The translations under genes and the position numbers were made by a program. The notes under the pieces were generated by a model that did no database searches, had not been told where the DNA came from, and saw only the letters and a list, made by a program, of their open reading frames with translations. From the NCBI GenBank assembly GCA_041658205.1, contig JBBAAO010000001.1, forward strand, positions 1,860,001 through 1,924,000: 64,000 bases of DNA. Direction: 5' to 3'. How positions within the stretch are numbered: the first letter of the stretch is position 1; every line of letters begins with the position of its first letter. Shown here one piece after another: positions 1-8,910 of this stretch. Origin of the DNA: Bacteroidota bacterium (lineage in GTDB: Bacteria; Bacteroidota; Ignavibacteria; UBA10030; UBA8401).

Positions 1-1158
1 GATTTGATTATCTCTCCTGTAAAAGGGGAGTTTATTGTCTCTATAACAACGACAGGTGAGTTACAAGCAAAAAACTCCATAGAGATTAAAGGACCCGAAC
101 AAGCGCGTGCCGCCGGTATCTGGCAGATGAAAATTTCTAATCTGATTGCAGAAGGAACGGTAGTAAAACAAGGACAATTTGTTGCAGAACTTGATAAAGC
201 GGAGATTGCCAGTAGATTGAAGGAATCAGAACTTTCAGTGCAAAAATTAAATGCACAATACACACAAACCACTTTGGATAGTACGCTGTCGCTCTCACAA
301 GCGCGTGACGAACTTGTAAATTTAATCTTTGGTCTTGAAGAAAAAAAGATACTGCTTGAGCAGTCCACGTTTGAAGCACCCGCCGTAAAACGACAGGCTC
401 AAATTGATTTTGACCGAGCGGAAAGAACAATTGCTCAGGCGAAAAAGAACTATGTAACAAAAACAAAACAATCCATCGCAAAAATACAGGCCGTAGAAGC
501 AGATTTGATGAAGGAACGGCAGAAGATGGATATCATGAAAAGTGTTCTAATGCAATTCACCATTCTTGCTCCGGCTGATGGAATGGTTGTATACGCGCGT
601 GAATGGAACGGAAAGAAAAAAGTCGTCGGGGCCACCGTCAGTCCGTGGGAACCAACCGTTGCAACGCTTCCTGATCTTAGTATGATGGAATCGATCACTT
701 ATGTGAATGAAGTAGATATTCAAAAAATTGTTGTCGGTCAAGAAGTAACTCTTCGATTGGATGCCGATCCCAATAAAAAATTATCCGGTAATGTTGTGCA
801 GGTTGCTAATATTGGAGAGCAGCGTCCCAATTCAGATTCAAAAGTATTTGAAGTGCGAATCATCATCAATGATCGTGATACAACATTACGGCCTGCGATG
901 ACGACTTCAAATGAAATTACCGTAGCAAAAGTTGCCAATGTCCTCTCGATACCACTGGAAGCTGTTCACACTCAGGATACTACAACATTTGTCTACATCA
1001 AGAACGGCGGGATCATAAAGCAGGAAATTAAGCTTGGTCTTCAAAATGACAATGCTGCTGTTATCTTAAAAGGTGTAGACGAAAAAGATGAGATCTACCT
1101 ATCGCCGCCGGGTGACGCGTCGGCGATAAAACTACGCAGACTGAAAGTCACATCGTGA
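1..1158 (+). CDS. HlyD/MacA-type periplasmic adaptor (5' end cut by window)
   Basis: This is a periplasmic adaptor (membrane fusion) protein that would bridge an inner-membrane ABC permease and an outer-membrane TolC channel. The frame is open from base 1. The visible protein begins in the first beta/lipoyl half (ISPVKGEFIVSI, TTGELQAKNSIEIKGP) without the membrane anchor expected at the N-terminus, so the gene is truncated by the window edge; the TTG at base 4 is probably not the start. A long helical hairpin follows (roughly residues 60-175, rich in K, E and Q), then the second lipoyl half (ILAPADGMVVYA) and the beta-barrel and membrane-proximal region (VDIQKIVVGQEVTLRLDA, LRPAMTTSNEITV). 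The stop overlaps the next gene by 4 bp (GTGA), which indicates an operon with the MacB-like permease and TolC-like gene. Confidence 0.9.
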   Translation, partial: DLIISPVKGEFIVSITTTGELQAKNSIEIKGPEQARAAGIWQMKISNLIAEGTVVKQGQFVAELDKAEIASRLKESELSVQKLNAQYTQTTLDSTLSLSQARDELVNLIFGLEEKKILLEQSTFEAPAVKRQAQIDFDRAERTIAQAKKNYVTKTKQSIAKIQAVEADLMKERQKMDIMKSVLMQFTILAPADGMVVYAREWNGKKKVVGATVSPWEPTVATLPDLSMMESITYVNEVDIQKIVVGQEVTLRLDADPNKKLSGNVVQVANIGEQRPNSDSKVFEVRIIINDRDTTLRPAMTTSNEITVAKVANVLSIPLEAVHTQDTTTFVYIKNGGIIKQEIKLGLQNDNAAVILKGVDEKDEIYLSPPGDASAIKLRRLKVTS

Positions 1159-2543
1159 TCAGAAAAAGTTTCCTTGCCTTATTAACAACTCTCAAACCTT
1201 CCAGAGCCCTCGTCAGTAATATTCTGACAGCGTTTGAAGCCATTACACGGAACAAACTCCGTTCAGGTCTTACATCTCTCGGAATCGTCTTTGGAGTCGC
1301 ATCGGTCATTTCCATGCTTGCCATTGGCCGAGGTGCTCAACAGGAAATTCTGGATCAAATGAAACTGCTCGGGACGAACAATATCATCATCACACCTATT
1401 ATTGAACAGGAAGAGGGTAAAGTAGATGAGGATCAGAACCAAAAACAAAATGAAAAAAAGAAATTCTCTCCCGGATTAACTCTTCAAGATGGAAAAAGCA
1501 TCATTGCCTCATTACCTGGCATTGAATCCATTAGTCCTGAAGTAGTGTTGGAAACGATCGCCCTGCGCCAGGGATTGAAACGATCTACTAAATTAGTCGG
1601 TGTAGATTCAACATTTTTTGTCCCTTCAGATTACGCACTGGAGAAAGGTTCTTATTTTTCCCAAACACATTTGGAGCGTTCACTGCCAGTCGCAATTATT
1701 GGACACGGTATCAAAACGAAATTCTTTACTCGTGAAGACCCGATCGGTAAGAAGATTAAATGCGGAAAACTATGGCTTACCGTGATCGGCGTAATGAAAG
1801 AACGGAATGTTTCAAAACAAAATATTCAGCATCTGGGCTTAAGGGATTACAATTTTGATATCTATTCACCGGTCAATACCGTACTGTTGAGGTATAAAAA
1901 CCGAGCTCTCGTAACCCGGCGTGATGTTCAAAATGCAGCCCGAGGAGGTAACTCTAATAATGATGATAACGAACAAAAAAAAGCAGTGAACTATCACCAG
2001 GTGGACAGATTGGTTGTGCGTGTAGCAAACACAGATCAGATTCGGCCACTTGCAGAAATTATTAGCAGAATGTTGCAGCGTCGACATAACGGTATGGTTG
2101 ATTTCTCAGTAACTGTTCCCGAAGAATTGCTCAAACAGGAACAGCGGACAAAAGAAATTTTCAATATTGTCCTTGGAGCTATTGCATCCATTTCCCTTAT
2201 TGTCGGCGGGATCGGAATCATGAATATCATGCTTGCTTCCGTAATGGAAAGAACAAAAGAGATCGGAATTCGCCGTGCTGTGGGAGCTACTCGCGCGGAT
2301 ATTACTATGCAATTCCTTTCCGAAGCGACAACGATTAGTGTCACTGGAGGAATTGTCGGAATTTTATTGGGGTTTGCGATCAGTATCGTTATCGAATACA
2401 CGGCGGAAATTCATACGATCGTTTCAATTATCTCCATTTTCATTTCATTTGCAATTTCCATCACTATCGGCATCACTTTCGGATACTTCCCCGCTAAAAG
2501 AGCGGCAGATCAGGATGTCATCCAATCATTGCGCTATGAATAG
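1155..2543 (+). CDS. MacB/FtsX-type ABC transporter permease
   Basis: A 462-residue inner-membrane permease of the MacB (type VII ABC) class. A first transmembrane helix lies near residues 35-55 (RSGLTSLGIVFGVASVIS), followed by a large periplasmic domain (MacB_PCD-like, about 60-325). The C-terminal FtsX domain has three predicted helices (about 330-455) with the family signature MERTKEIGIRRAVGA and the usual ending GYFPAKRAADQDVIQSL. It starts with GTG inside the stop of the adaptor gene, so translation is probably coupled. There is no ATP-binding domain in the protein, and no ATPase gene lies between the adaptor and the TolC-like gene. The partner ATPase must be upstream of the window or elsewhere. 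The substrate cannot be told from sequence. Confidence 0.92.
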   Translation: MIRKSFLALLTTLKPSRALVSNILTAFEAITRNKLRSGLTSLGIVFGVASVISMLAIGRGAQQEILDQMKLLGTNNIIITPIIEQEEGKVDEDQNQKQNEKKKFSPGLTLQDGKSIIASLPGIESISPEVVLETIALRQGLKRSTKLVGVDSTFFVPSDYALEKGSYFSQTHLERSLPVAIIGHGIKTKFFTREDPIGKKIKCGKLWLTVIGVMKERNVSKQNIQHLGLRDYNFDIYSPVNTVLLRYKNRALVTRRDVQNAARGGNSNNDDNEQKKAVNYHQVDRLVVRVANTDQIRPLAEIISRMLQRRHNGMVDFSVTVPEELLKQEQRTKEIFNIVLGAIASISLIVGGIGIMNIMLASVMERTKEIGIRRAVGATRADITMQFLSEATTISVTGGIVGILLGFAISIVIEYTAEIHTIVSIISIFISFAISITIGITFGYFPAKRAADQDVIQSLRYE

Positions 2544-2550
2544 AGTTCCA

Positions 2551-4023
2551 ATGAAAATTCTTACAAAATTATTTACCCTTACTTTTTTAGTTTCAAATCT
2601 CTCCGTCCTTTTCGCTCAACAAACAGATACACTTTTTTTAACGTTAAGCGAAAGCATACGCTTGGGTCAGGAAAACGGGCCACTCTCCACCATGGCACGA
2701 GCTGCGTATAACAATAAGAAACACCGTTATAAAGCATTTATGGCGGGATTCCTCCCACAACTTTCCATCCAAGCAGATGCACCACAATTCATACGAACCA
2801 TCAACAGCATTACACAACCGGATGGCAGCAGTACATTTCTCTTACAACGCCAGGCGCAATCTTCCCTTTCACTTGCATTGATGCAACAACTGCCATGGAC
2901 AAACACTCAAATATCGTTGTATTCACGATTGAACAGGTTAGATAATCTTGAAACGAAGAGCGCGGTCTATCGATCAACTCCGTTAACGTTTTCTTTACGC
3001 CAGTCATTATTTTCCATCAATACATCAGCCTGGAATTCGGAATTGGAAGAACTTGGATATCAATCATCGCACCGTGAATTTGTCGAAGCAATGGAAGATG
3101 CCGCGATTGATATAACGAATAAATTTTTTGGTTTTTATCTTGCAATGATGAATGTGAACAACGCTCAGCTCAATCTTTCCATCAATGACACGCTCTTTCA
3201 AATGTCAAAAGGACGATTTAATGTGGGGAGAATTGCAGAGAATGATCTTTTACAAAGCGAACTTGCATTCTTAAATGCACGGACCCAATACGAAAGTGCC
3301 TACATTGAATATGACCGGTCATTACAGAATTTTCGACATTCCATCGGTGTGACAGATCAACGACCCATCTTTGTTCAGCCAAACGAAACAGCAACATTTA
3401 TTGATGTTGAGCCGGCAAAAGCTTTGGAATATGCCAATCAATTTCGGAGCGATGTTTTGGATTTTGAGGTTCAAAAATTGACCGCCGAACGGAATGTTCG
3501 ACAGACGGAATCCAGTAACTCTTTTTCTATGTCCATCTTTGCGAATATCGGTTTGAATCAAAAGGCAAATACGTTTGGTGACGCATATATCAATTTATTG
3601 GATCAACAAGAATTCAGCGTTCAATTACAAATTCCTCTTTATGGATTCGGAACAGGAAGTCATGCCATAGAATCAGCGGAAGCGGAACGAACACGAGTGG
3701 AAACATCCGTTGCTTCACAGCAGTTCTCTTTTAGGCAGGAAGTGTTGTATCAAGTACAACGATTCCGACAGTTGCAAACTCAAGTAGCACTCTCCGGAAA
3801 AGCCGATACTGTGGCACAGCGTAGATTTGAAGTCGCTCGAGAACGATTTGTTATTGGTAAAATCGATGTTCCGAATTTGTTTCTGGCGCAATCAGAAAAA
3901 GATGCTGCATATCGCGCACGGATTCAAACATTGTCCGATTATTGGGTGACATATTACCGATTGCGCCGACTAACACTATACGATTTTGCAAATAAACAGA
4001 CGCTTGTTTCGGTTATGAATTGA
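2551..4023 (+). CDS. TolC-family outer membrane efflux protein
   Basis: An outer-membrane channel subunit of about 490 residues, the usual length for the TolC/OEP family. The N-terminus MKILTKLFTLTFLVSNLSVL followed by FAQ is a clear signal peptide. The mature protein has the two OEP repeats of long amphipathic helices, with the typical first-repeat opening LTLSESIRLGQENG and second-repeat motifs such as ERFVIGKIDVPNLFLAQSEK. An upstream in-frame ATG at 2536 overlaps the permease stop by 8 bp and would add five residues (MNRVP). I prefer 2551 because the signal peptide then begins in the normal way. Third gene of the adaptor-permease-channel export operon. Confidence 0.9.
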   Translation: MKILTKLFTLTFLVSNLSVLFAQQTDTLFLTLSESIRLGQENGPLSTMARAAYNNKKHRYKAFMAGFLPQLSIQADAPQFIRTINSITQPDGSSTFLLQRQAQSSLSLALMQQLPWTNTQISLYSRLNRLDNLETKSAVYRSTPLTFSLRQSLFSINTSAWNSELEELGYQSSHREFVEAMEDAAIDITNKFFGFYLAMMNVNNAQLNLSINDTLFQMSKGRFNVGRIAENDLLQSELAFLNARTQYESAYIEYDRSLQNFRHSIGVTDQRPIFVQPNETATFIDVEPAKALEYANQFRSDVLDFEVQKLTAERNVRQTESSNSFSMSIFANIGLNQKANTFGDAYINLLDQQEFSVQLQIPLYGFGTGSHAIESAEAERTRVETSVASQQFSFRQEVLYQVQRFRQLQTQVALSGKADTVAQRRFEVARERFVIGKIDVPNLFLAQSEKDAAYRARIQTLSDYWVTYYRLRRLTLYDFANKQTLVSVMN

Positions 4024-4027
4024 ATTT

Positions 4028-4630
4028 GTGACCATCCTCTTCATCTTCATCGGATTTATCGCCATTCTTTTTATTATTCGATTGTTCTTCGTCGGACGAG
4101 TTCCACTGTACAGAGGCATTTCATTTTCCGGTCTTACACAATATTTGGCTTATTTGTTAGAGAAAGCACTTGCGGACGAAGGGACAGTACATGTTGAAGC
4201 AGAGGGAAACCAGACGGCAATAAATATTTTAAAACGTCTGTATTTAAAGAAACCAGCAAAAATATTTATCACACTCAGTGCAGGATATATCCCCCGCGCC
4301 AACCTGGTTATGTTGGCAAAGAAATTTGAACGGAATGGGATATTATTTAAAACACGATACACGAACTATTATCATAAACTGAACAGAGTAATTATTGAAA
4401 TTCCTTTTGGTGATCATCCTGCGACTGATGTTCTATCAATTTTTCGCACTATTTTGCACGAACTTGGAATAGATGAGATGCCCACATTTACTGTCTCTGT
4501 CTATGGACCTTTGAATCAAGGATTTGTTTACGAAGATGGAGATGTTGTTAAGCACCCGACCGGTTTTGTCATCGGGAAAGCATTAGGATTTTTTGTTGGT
4601 AGAATTGTTCGATTCCTAAACGGATATTGA
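4028..4630 (+). CDS. Unknown membrane-anchored protein
   Basis: A 200-residue protein starting with GTG 4 bp after the TolC-like stop, so probably co-transcribed with the export genes. I do not recognise the family. An N-terminal transmembrane helix (TILFIFIGFIAILFIIRLFF, residues 2-21) is followed by a soluble mixed alpha/beta region with hydrophobic strands (KIFITLSAGYIP, NRVIIEIPFGDHP) and a short C-terminal apolar stretch (VIGKALGFFVGRIVRFL). The region TDVLSIFRTILHELGIDEMP looks like a helix-loop element. It could be an accessory factor of the exporter, but only the gene position supports this. Confidence 0.65.
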   Translation: MTILFIFIGFIAILFIIRLFFVGRVPLYRGISFSGLTQYLAYLLEKALADEGTVHVEAEGNQTAINILKRLYLKKPAKIFITLSAGYIPRANLVMLAKKFERNGILFKTRYTNYYHKLNRVIIEIPFGDHPATDVLSIFRTILHELGIDEMPTFTVSVYGPLNQGFVYEDGDVVKHPTGFVIGKALGFFVGRIVRFLNGY

Positions 4631-4745
4631 TATTCCGTCATCCAGCCATACTAAGTTTCTTCCATTCATGTATTCCAAAAGAATAATGGAAGCAATGGTT
4701 CTTCGGTGAACGTGAAAACGAGAGAAAAATTTCCACACCATTTCT

Positions 4746-5546
4746 TCATCCAAGATTCCCACCAATTCTATTATAAATATTTTCAAACTTTACATCCCTC
4801 TTTTTTCCGAGACGCATCCGTTTTCCAGTGAGAACCTCTTGAAAACCTTTTCCGTTTAAATAGTTTTTAACGGCAACATTATTTTTGGGAAAAACAACTC
4901 TCTCGTTTGATTGCAAATGCAATTGAAGCAACGCAATTCCTGCTGATTTTGTATTTGCTAATATCAATCCATCGCCAAATGTTGGAAAATAAAAACCATC
5001 AATAGAAGAATTGTTTTTATACACAAATCCATGTGGAAGATGGCTTTTAAGGTGAAACATTCTCACTTCGGATGAAATTATCCTGTCCATCCTTTCTACT
5101 TCTTCACTAAATTCCTCCTTATATAGTTCAATATTGACTAATAGTTTCTCACTTTTTCCAAGTTTAATCTCCTTGAAAAATAAGTATTCGGTCTCTGTTT
5201 CAAAGCCGACCTTCTCATACACGGGCGCTCCTAAATCTGTAGCCAGTAAATAGATTGTTTCGCAATTCTTCGATTTTGCATCTTCCACTAATGCTTCAGT
5301 GATGAATTGCCCGATCCCCCGTTTTCTATATTCCTTATGAACAATAATATGCGCTAACCATGCAACGTCATGATGAATTATTGTTGTGCCAATACCTACA
5401 ATTGTGTCATCAATTGTTACTTTTATAGGAAAACAGAATGGGGACGAGGTATAAAAATCAAAATGTGGTATAATATCAGACCATCCGTCAGGTTGTACTG
5501 TAGGAAGTAACCTTATATCGGTATGTTGTAAGATTTTAATGTTCAT
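4746..5546 (-). CDS. GNAT-family N-acetyltransferase
   Basis: A 266-residue protein with an N-terminal GNAT fold (about residues 1-135). It has the acetyl-CoA-binding motif A, VHKEYRKRGIGQFITEALVE, which holds the R/Q-x-x-G-x-G/A signature, followed by the motif B region (IYLLATDLGAPVYEKVGFE). The C-terminal half (about 140-260) looks like the extra acetyltransferase-like domain of two-domain GNAT proteins such as Acetyltransf_18 members. The acceptor is unknown. It is transcribed away from the oxidoreductase gene at 5856 and converges on the export operon. There are 115 bp between the two converging stops, with no clear hairpin terminator. Confidence 0.85.
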   Translation of the reverse strand: MNIKILQHTDIRLLPTVQPDGWSDIIPHFDFYTSSPFCFPIKVTIDDTIVGIGTTIIHHDVAWLAHIIVHKEYRKRGIGQFITEALVEDAKSKNCETIYLLATDLGAPVYEKVGFETETEYLFFKEIKLGKSEKLLVNIELYKEEFSEEVERMDRIISSEVRMFHLKSHLPHGFVYKNNSSIDGFYFPTFGDGLILANTKSAGIALLQLHLQSNERVVFPKNNVAVKNYLNGKGFQEVLTGKRMRLGKKRDVKFENIYNRIGGNLG

Positions 5547-5855
5547 ATATTAAATACCTGTAACGCTTCTCATAATTAAAAATAAACTTCTTCTCTTTTT
5601 TCACAACTGAAAATATTATATGAAATTTTTGTAATAAATCTATGAGTTCTTCATGGCAGTATATTTGCTTATGCAATATATACCTCGAATAACCAAAATA
5701 AAGATATTATTGTCCTCATTATAGGATGAACAGAGAAAAAACAGTATAGAAATACAAGATTGAAACTCCTCCCTTACGAATAGAACAATACGTAAATACA
5801 AAAACTGCCGTTGCTTTTGATTTATTGAAGTGTATTCATTACGAAAGTGATTGTC
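5547..5855. other. AT-rich divergent intergenic region
   Basis: About 309 bp between two divergently transcribed genes. It is clearly more AT-rich than the flanks and has no open frame of useful length. It probably carries the promoters of both neighbours. An imperfect inverted repeat TATATTTGC/GCAATATATA lies near 5660-5683. I see no other structured element. Confidence 0.5.
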
Positions 5856-6965
5856 ATGGCAAAAATATTAATTTTAGGTGGTTCCGGATTTACAGGCAGG
5901 TTAGTCGCTCGGCATTTGCTGGAACGCACCACGACAGAGATTGTTCTAGCTGCACGAAATGTCGATAAAGTACGATCATACGCAGATCGGTTAAATGGAG
6001 AGTTCAACGGCAAAAGGGTCTCTGCCGTACAGGCTGATGCATCTGATTCACAGAGGTTACGTCAGATACTCAAGGAGATTAATTTGTTGGTTGTCGCAGC
6101 ACCCACAACACAATATGCAGAAATTGTTATCCGTGCTGCAATAGATTCTAAAACGGATTATCTTGACGTTCAGCTCAATGCACAAAAATTGAAACTCCTC
6201 AAATCGTACGCACAGGATATTCAACGCGCCGGATTATGCTTTATTACTGAAGCAGGATTTCATCCTGGACTTCCCGCAGCAATGGTTCGATATGTTGCTT
6301 CTCACCTTGACAGAATTGATACTGCCGTAACTGCCGGCTATTTAAATTTTGGCCACTCTCTTCCCTACACAGATGCTGTAAACGAATTGATGGAATATTT
6401 TAAGAACTACCAAGCACAAATTTTCCAAAATCGGCGCTGGACTAATCCATCGGATTTTCAAATACGTCAAATAAATTTTGGAAGTGAGATTGGAATCCGT
6501 AGTAGTTACTCGATGTTCTTTGAGGAACTGAAAGACCTCCCCACGATGCTCCCAACTCTTAACGATCTTGGGTTTTATATTGCGGGATCTCATTGGTTTG
6601 TGGATTGGGTGATTACGCCCATAGTATTTGCAGGAGTGAAGATTGGGCCGCAAAGTATTTTTCGTCCTATGGGTAAACTGATGTGGTGGGGTATGCAAAC
6701 ATTTCCCAAACCACCGTATATTGTTTTGCTCAAAGTTGAAGCTACTGGGTTAAAAGATGGAAAACTTGCAAAGATCGTTGCTACTGTGTCGCACACGGAT
6801 GGTTATGAATTGACCGCTATTCCTGTTGTGGCAGCATTGCAGCAGTACTTGGATGGGTCAGCTCGTCGTCCTGGTTTATGGATGATGGGACATTTGGTTG
6901 ATCCAATTCAACTTTTTAAGGATATGCAGAGTATGGGAGTCCGAGTAACGTCATTGTTTATATAA
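5856..6965 (+). CDS. Saccharopine dehydrogenase-like NAD(P)-binding oxidoreductase
   Basis: A 369-residue protein with an N-terminal Rossmann fold: ILILGGSGFTGRLVARHLLE (GxxGxxG dinucleotide motif) and then AARNVDKVRSYADRL. It belongs to the Sacchrp_dh_NADP / trans-acting enoyl reductase-like group. The central region has EAGFHPGLPAAMVRYVAS, a conserved loop of saccharopine-reductase-like proteins. The ATG at 5856 follows GAAAG with normal spacing; a GTG at 5847 would add only three residues. The substrate is not predictable. The ICMT-like methyltransferase gene begins 15 bp downstream on the same strand, so the two may form a small operon. Confidence 0.85.
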   Translation: MAKILILGGSGFTGRLVARHLLERTTTEIVLAARNVDKVRSYADRLNGEFNGKRVSAVQADASDSQRLRQILKEINLLVVAAPTTQYAEIVIRAAIDSKTDYLDVQLNAQKLKLLKSYAQDIQRAGLCFITEAGFHPGLPAAMVRYVASHLDRIDTAVTAGYLNFGHSLPYTDAVNELMEYFKNYQAQIFQNRRWTNPSDFQIRQINFGSEIGIRSSYSMFFEELKDLPTMLPTLNDLGFYIAGSHWFVDWVITPIVFAGVKIGPQSIFRPMGKLMWWGMQTFPKPPYIVLLKVEATGLKDGKLAKIVATVSHTDGYELTAIPVVAALQQYLDGSARRPGLWMMGHLVDPIQLFKDMQSMGVRVTSLFI

Positions 6966-6980
6966 TTCAAACATCTATCC

Positions 6981-7535
6981 ATGAATATTCTTGCCACAGT
7001 TTCTTTTTTTGTTGGAACAATCCTTATCATCTACATTTCAAGGAGGTCGTTGTTACATCCTAGATCACATGGATTTTTCAGATTCTTTGCATGGGAAGGA
7101 ATACTGTTCCTGATCATTCTCAACGCCCCTTATTGGATCGACAATCCACGTTCAGCGTCCCAGATAATTTCATGGATATTGCTAACTGTATCAATATACC
7201 CAGTTGTTCATGGTGTTTTTCTTCTTCAGGTGGTAGGTAAGCCAACAGATACTGCAGACAAAGGATCGGATTTGGCATTTGAAAAAACAACGATTCTTAT
7301 TACATCAGGTATATATCGATATATTCGACATCCATTGTATGCATCATTAATCTATTTAACATGGGGTGTATACTTCAAAAATAGTACGTGGATGACAACG
7401 GTGATTTCTCTCGGTATTTCATTATTCCTTCTTGAAACAGCAAAAGCAGAAGAAAAAGAGAATGCAATTCACTTTGGAAAGAGATATACTGAATATGCTG
7501 GCAGAACTAAAATGTTTATCCCATACATTTGGTAA
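6981..7535 (+). CDS. Isoprenylcysteine carboxyl methyltransferase-family membrane protein
   Basis: A 184-residue integral membrane protein with about five hydrophobic segments. The C-terminal half holds the SAM-binding signature of the ICMT/PEMT superfamily: GIYRYIRHPLYASLIYLTWG (the RHPxY motif) and then EEKENAIHFGKRYTEYAGRT followed by KMFIP (the E-E...F-G-x-x-Y...P ending). Such proteins methylate small or lipid substrates; bacterial members are mostly uncharacterised. It lies 15 bp after the oxidoreductase gene and is probably co-expressed with it. Confidence 0.85.
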   Translation: MNILATVSFFVGTILIIYISRRSLLHPRSHGFFRFFAWEGILFLIILNAPYWIDNPRSASQIISWILLTVSIYPVVHGVFLLQVVGKPTDTADKGSDLAFEKTTILITSGIYRYIRHPLYASLIYLTWGVYFKNSTWMTTVISLGISLFLLETAKAEEKENAIHFGKRYTEYAGRTKMFIPYIW

Positions 7536-7587
7536 ACATTCAATATATCCGATTGTTTTTTTACCATCTCTATAATTAAAGGTTATT

Positions 7588-7914
7588 ATGACACCGAATG
7601 TGTTTCAAACATCTGAAGTATTTACAATGAACAAATCGATAGAATATTCACCGAACGCCATTGTCAGTAAAATGGTAATAAAAAAACCGACCGGACAGAT
7701 TACATTATTTGCTTTCGATGCAGGTGAAGAATTAAGTGAACATACTTCCCCGTTTGAAGCACTTGTGCAAATTATTGATGGTTCAGCCGAAATAAGTATC
7801 GCTGAACGATCATTTAGTCTCCATACGGGAGAGTCAATTATCCTGCCGGCGAATGTACCGCATGCGGTAAAAGCAGCGGTGCGATTCAAAATGCTCTTAA
7901 CCATGATCAAGTAA
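7588..7914 (+). CDS. Cupin domain protein
   Basis: A 108-residue single-domain cupin. Motif 1 is visible as FDAGEELSEHTSPFEALVQIIDG and motif 2 as GESIILPANVPHAVKA. Metal-ligand positions are partly kept: H in SEHTS, E in FEAL and H in PHAV. Function could be isomerase, dioxygenase or small-ligand binding, and the sequence does not decide. The start used is the ATG at 7588; an internal ATG at 7627 would still keep the whole fold. A MITE lies 65 bp downstream. Confidence 0.85.
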   Translation: MTPNVFQTSEVFTMNKSIEYSPNAIVSKMVIKKPTGQITLFAFDAGEELSEHTSPFEALVQIIDGSAEISIAERSFSLHTGESIILPANVPHAVKAAVRFKMLLTMIK

Positions 7915-7979
7915 GAAAAAGAACCAATATCCACTCTTTCTTGCATTCTTTCCACCTCTTTTCTACATTGCATTGAATT

Positions 7980-8141
7980 GTAACTACTTAGTGTTTATAA
8001 TTTTTTGCCACTAAAACACGAGAACACAAAATTTCACCAACCTTTTTGGGATAATGGTTCAAATTCTTTTTGTGCACTTTCGTGTTTTCGTGGTTTGGTG
8101 GCATGTTTTTGAATTTTTATGTAATTCTGCTCAGTAGTTAC
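7980..8141. mobile_element. MITE copy 1, IS66-like termini, 162 bp
   Basis: A short non-coding element with terminal inverted repeats: GTAACTACTTAGTG at the left and the reverse complement of GTAACTACTGAGCAG at the right. It is flanked by ATTGAATT (7972-7979) and GTTGAATT (8142-8149), 7 of 8 matching bases, consistent with an 8-bp target duplication. Inside is a second inverted repeat (GCCACTAAAACACGAGAACAC against the complement of GTGTTTTCGTGGTTTGGTGGC), so the whole unit can fold into a long hairpin. A homologous copy is at 59910-60062. Termini starting GTAA and 8-bp duplications are typical of the IS66 family, so a related transposase elsewhere may mobilise it; that link is inferred. Confidence 0.8.
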
Positions 8142-8168
8142 GTTGAATTTTATTTTGGAAGGATTTCT

Positions 8169-8831
8169 ATGAGCATCAAAACTATCATCTTCGGTGCAAC
8201 AGGTATGGTTGGCGAAGGTGTTCTCCTTGTTTCACTGAATAATCCAAATGTTGATTCCGTGCTGGTGATAGGAAGAAAATCATGCGGTATTCAGCATCCT
8301 AAGCTGAAAGAATTGATTCATACGAACTTTTTCGATTTTTCGTCCATTGAATCACAACTTCAAGGGTACAACGCTTGTTACTTTTGTCTCGGTGTCTCAT
8401 CTGTCGGAAAGAGCGAACCCGATTATACCAAAACAACGTACGATCTGACAATGCATGTCGCAAAAACACTTTCACGACTTAATTCCGAAATGACCTTTTT
8501 CTATATTTCGGGATTGGGAACCGATAGTACTGAAAAAGGAAGAAGTATGTGGGCACGTGTAAAAGGAAAAACTGAAAATGATCTGATGAAACTTCCTTTT
8601 AAAGGAGTTTATAATTTCCGTCCCGGTTTTATTAAACCTATCAAGGGACAAAAAAATGCCCTTCCCCTTACGCCTACCCTCGGATTGCTTTATCCAATCC
8701 TAAAACCATTATTCTCCAATTATCTGTGCAAACTCGAAGAAATTGGACATTCAATGATCCATTTGACAATGCATGGCTATTCCAAACAGATAATTGAAAA
8801 TAACGATATTACAATTTTAGCAAAAAACTGA
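8169..8831 (+). CDS. NAD(P)-binding Rossmann-fold protein (atypical SDR)
   Basis: A 220-residue atypical short-chain dehydrogenase/NmrA-like protein. It has TIIFGATGMVGEGVLLVSLN (the GxxGxxG nucleotide-binding loop), VIGRKSCG after beta-2, and YFCLGVSSVGKSEPDY. A conserved segment FYISGLGTDSTEKGRSMWAR then K gives a Ser/Tyr/Lys-like active-site area. The start at 8169 has a good Shine-Dalgarno (GGAAGG, 8157-8162). A longer in-frame reading from 8070 would translate the right half of the MITE and is rejected. The element therefore lies directly in the upstream region and may supply or separate the promoter. Confidence 0.85.
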   Translation: MSIKTIIFGATGMVGEGVLLVSLNNPNVDSVLVIGRKSCGIQHPKLKELIHTNFFDFSSIESQLQGYNACYFCLGVSSVGKSEPDYTKTTYDLTMHVAKTLSRLNSEMTFFYISGLGTDSTEKGRSMWARVKGKTENDLMKLPFKGVYNFRPGFIKPIKGQKNALPLTPTLGLLYPILKPLFSNYLCKLEEIGHSMIHLTMHGYSKQIIENNDITILAKN

Positions 8832-8910
8832 CCTTTGCCTTTATAGTTCAGATGTGTTATGGCCTTCATTAATGAAACAGAAAATTTTATTATAGGTTTT
8901 TAATTATCCT

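Noticed and set aside
4631..4790. Minus-strand open frame of about 55 codons after the GNAT gene
   Set aside because: It overlaps the ends of two real genes, has no start or ribosome site and no recognisable product.
8070..8168. 33-codon N-terminal extension of the oxidoreductase gene
   Set aside because: It translates the right half of the MITE. The family N-terminus and a good ribosome site support the start at 8169.
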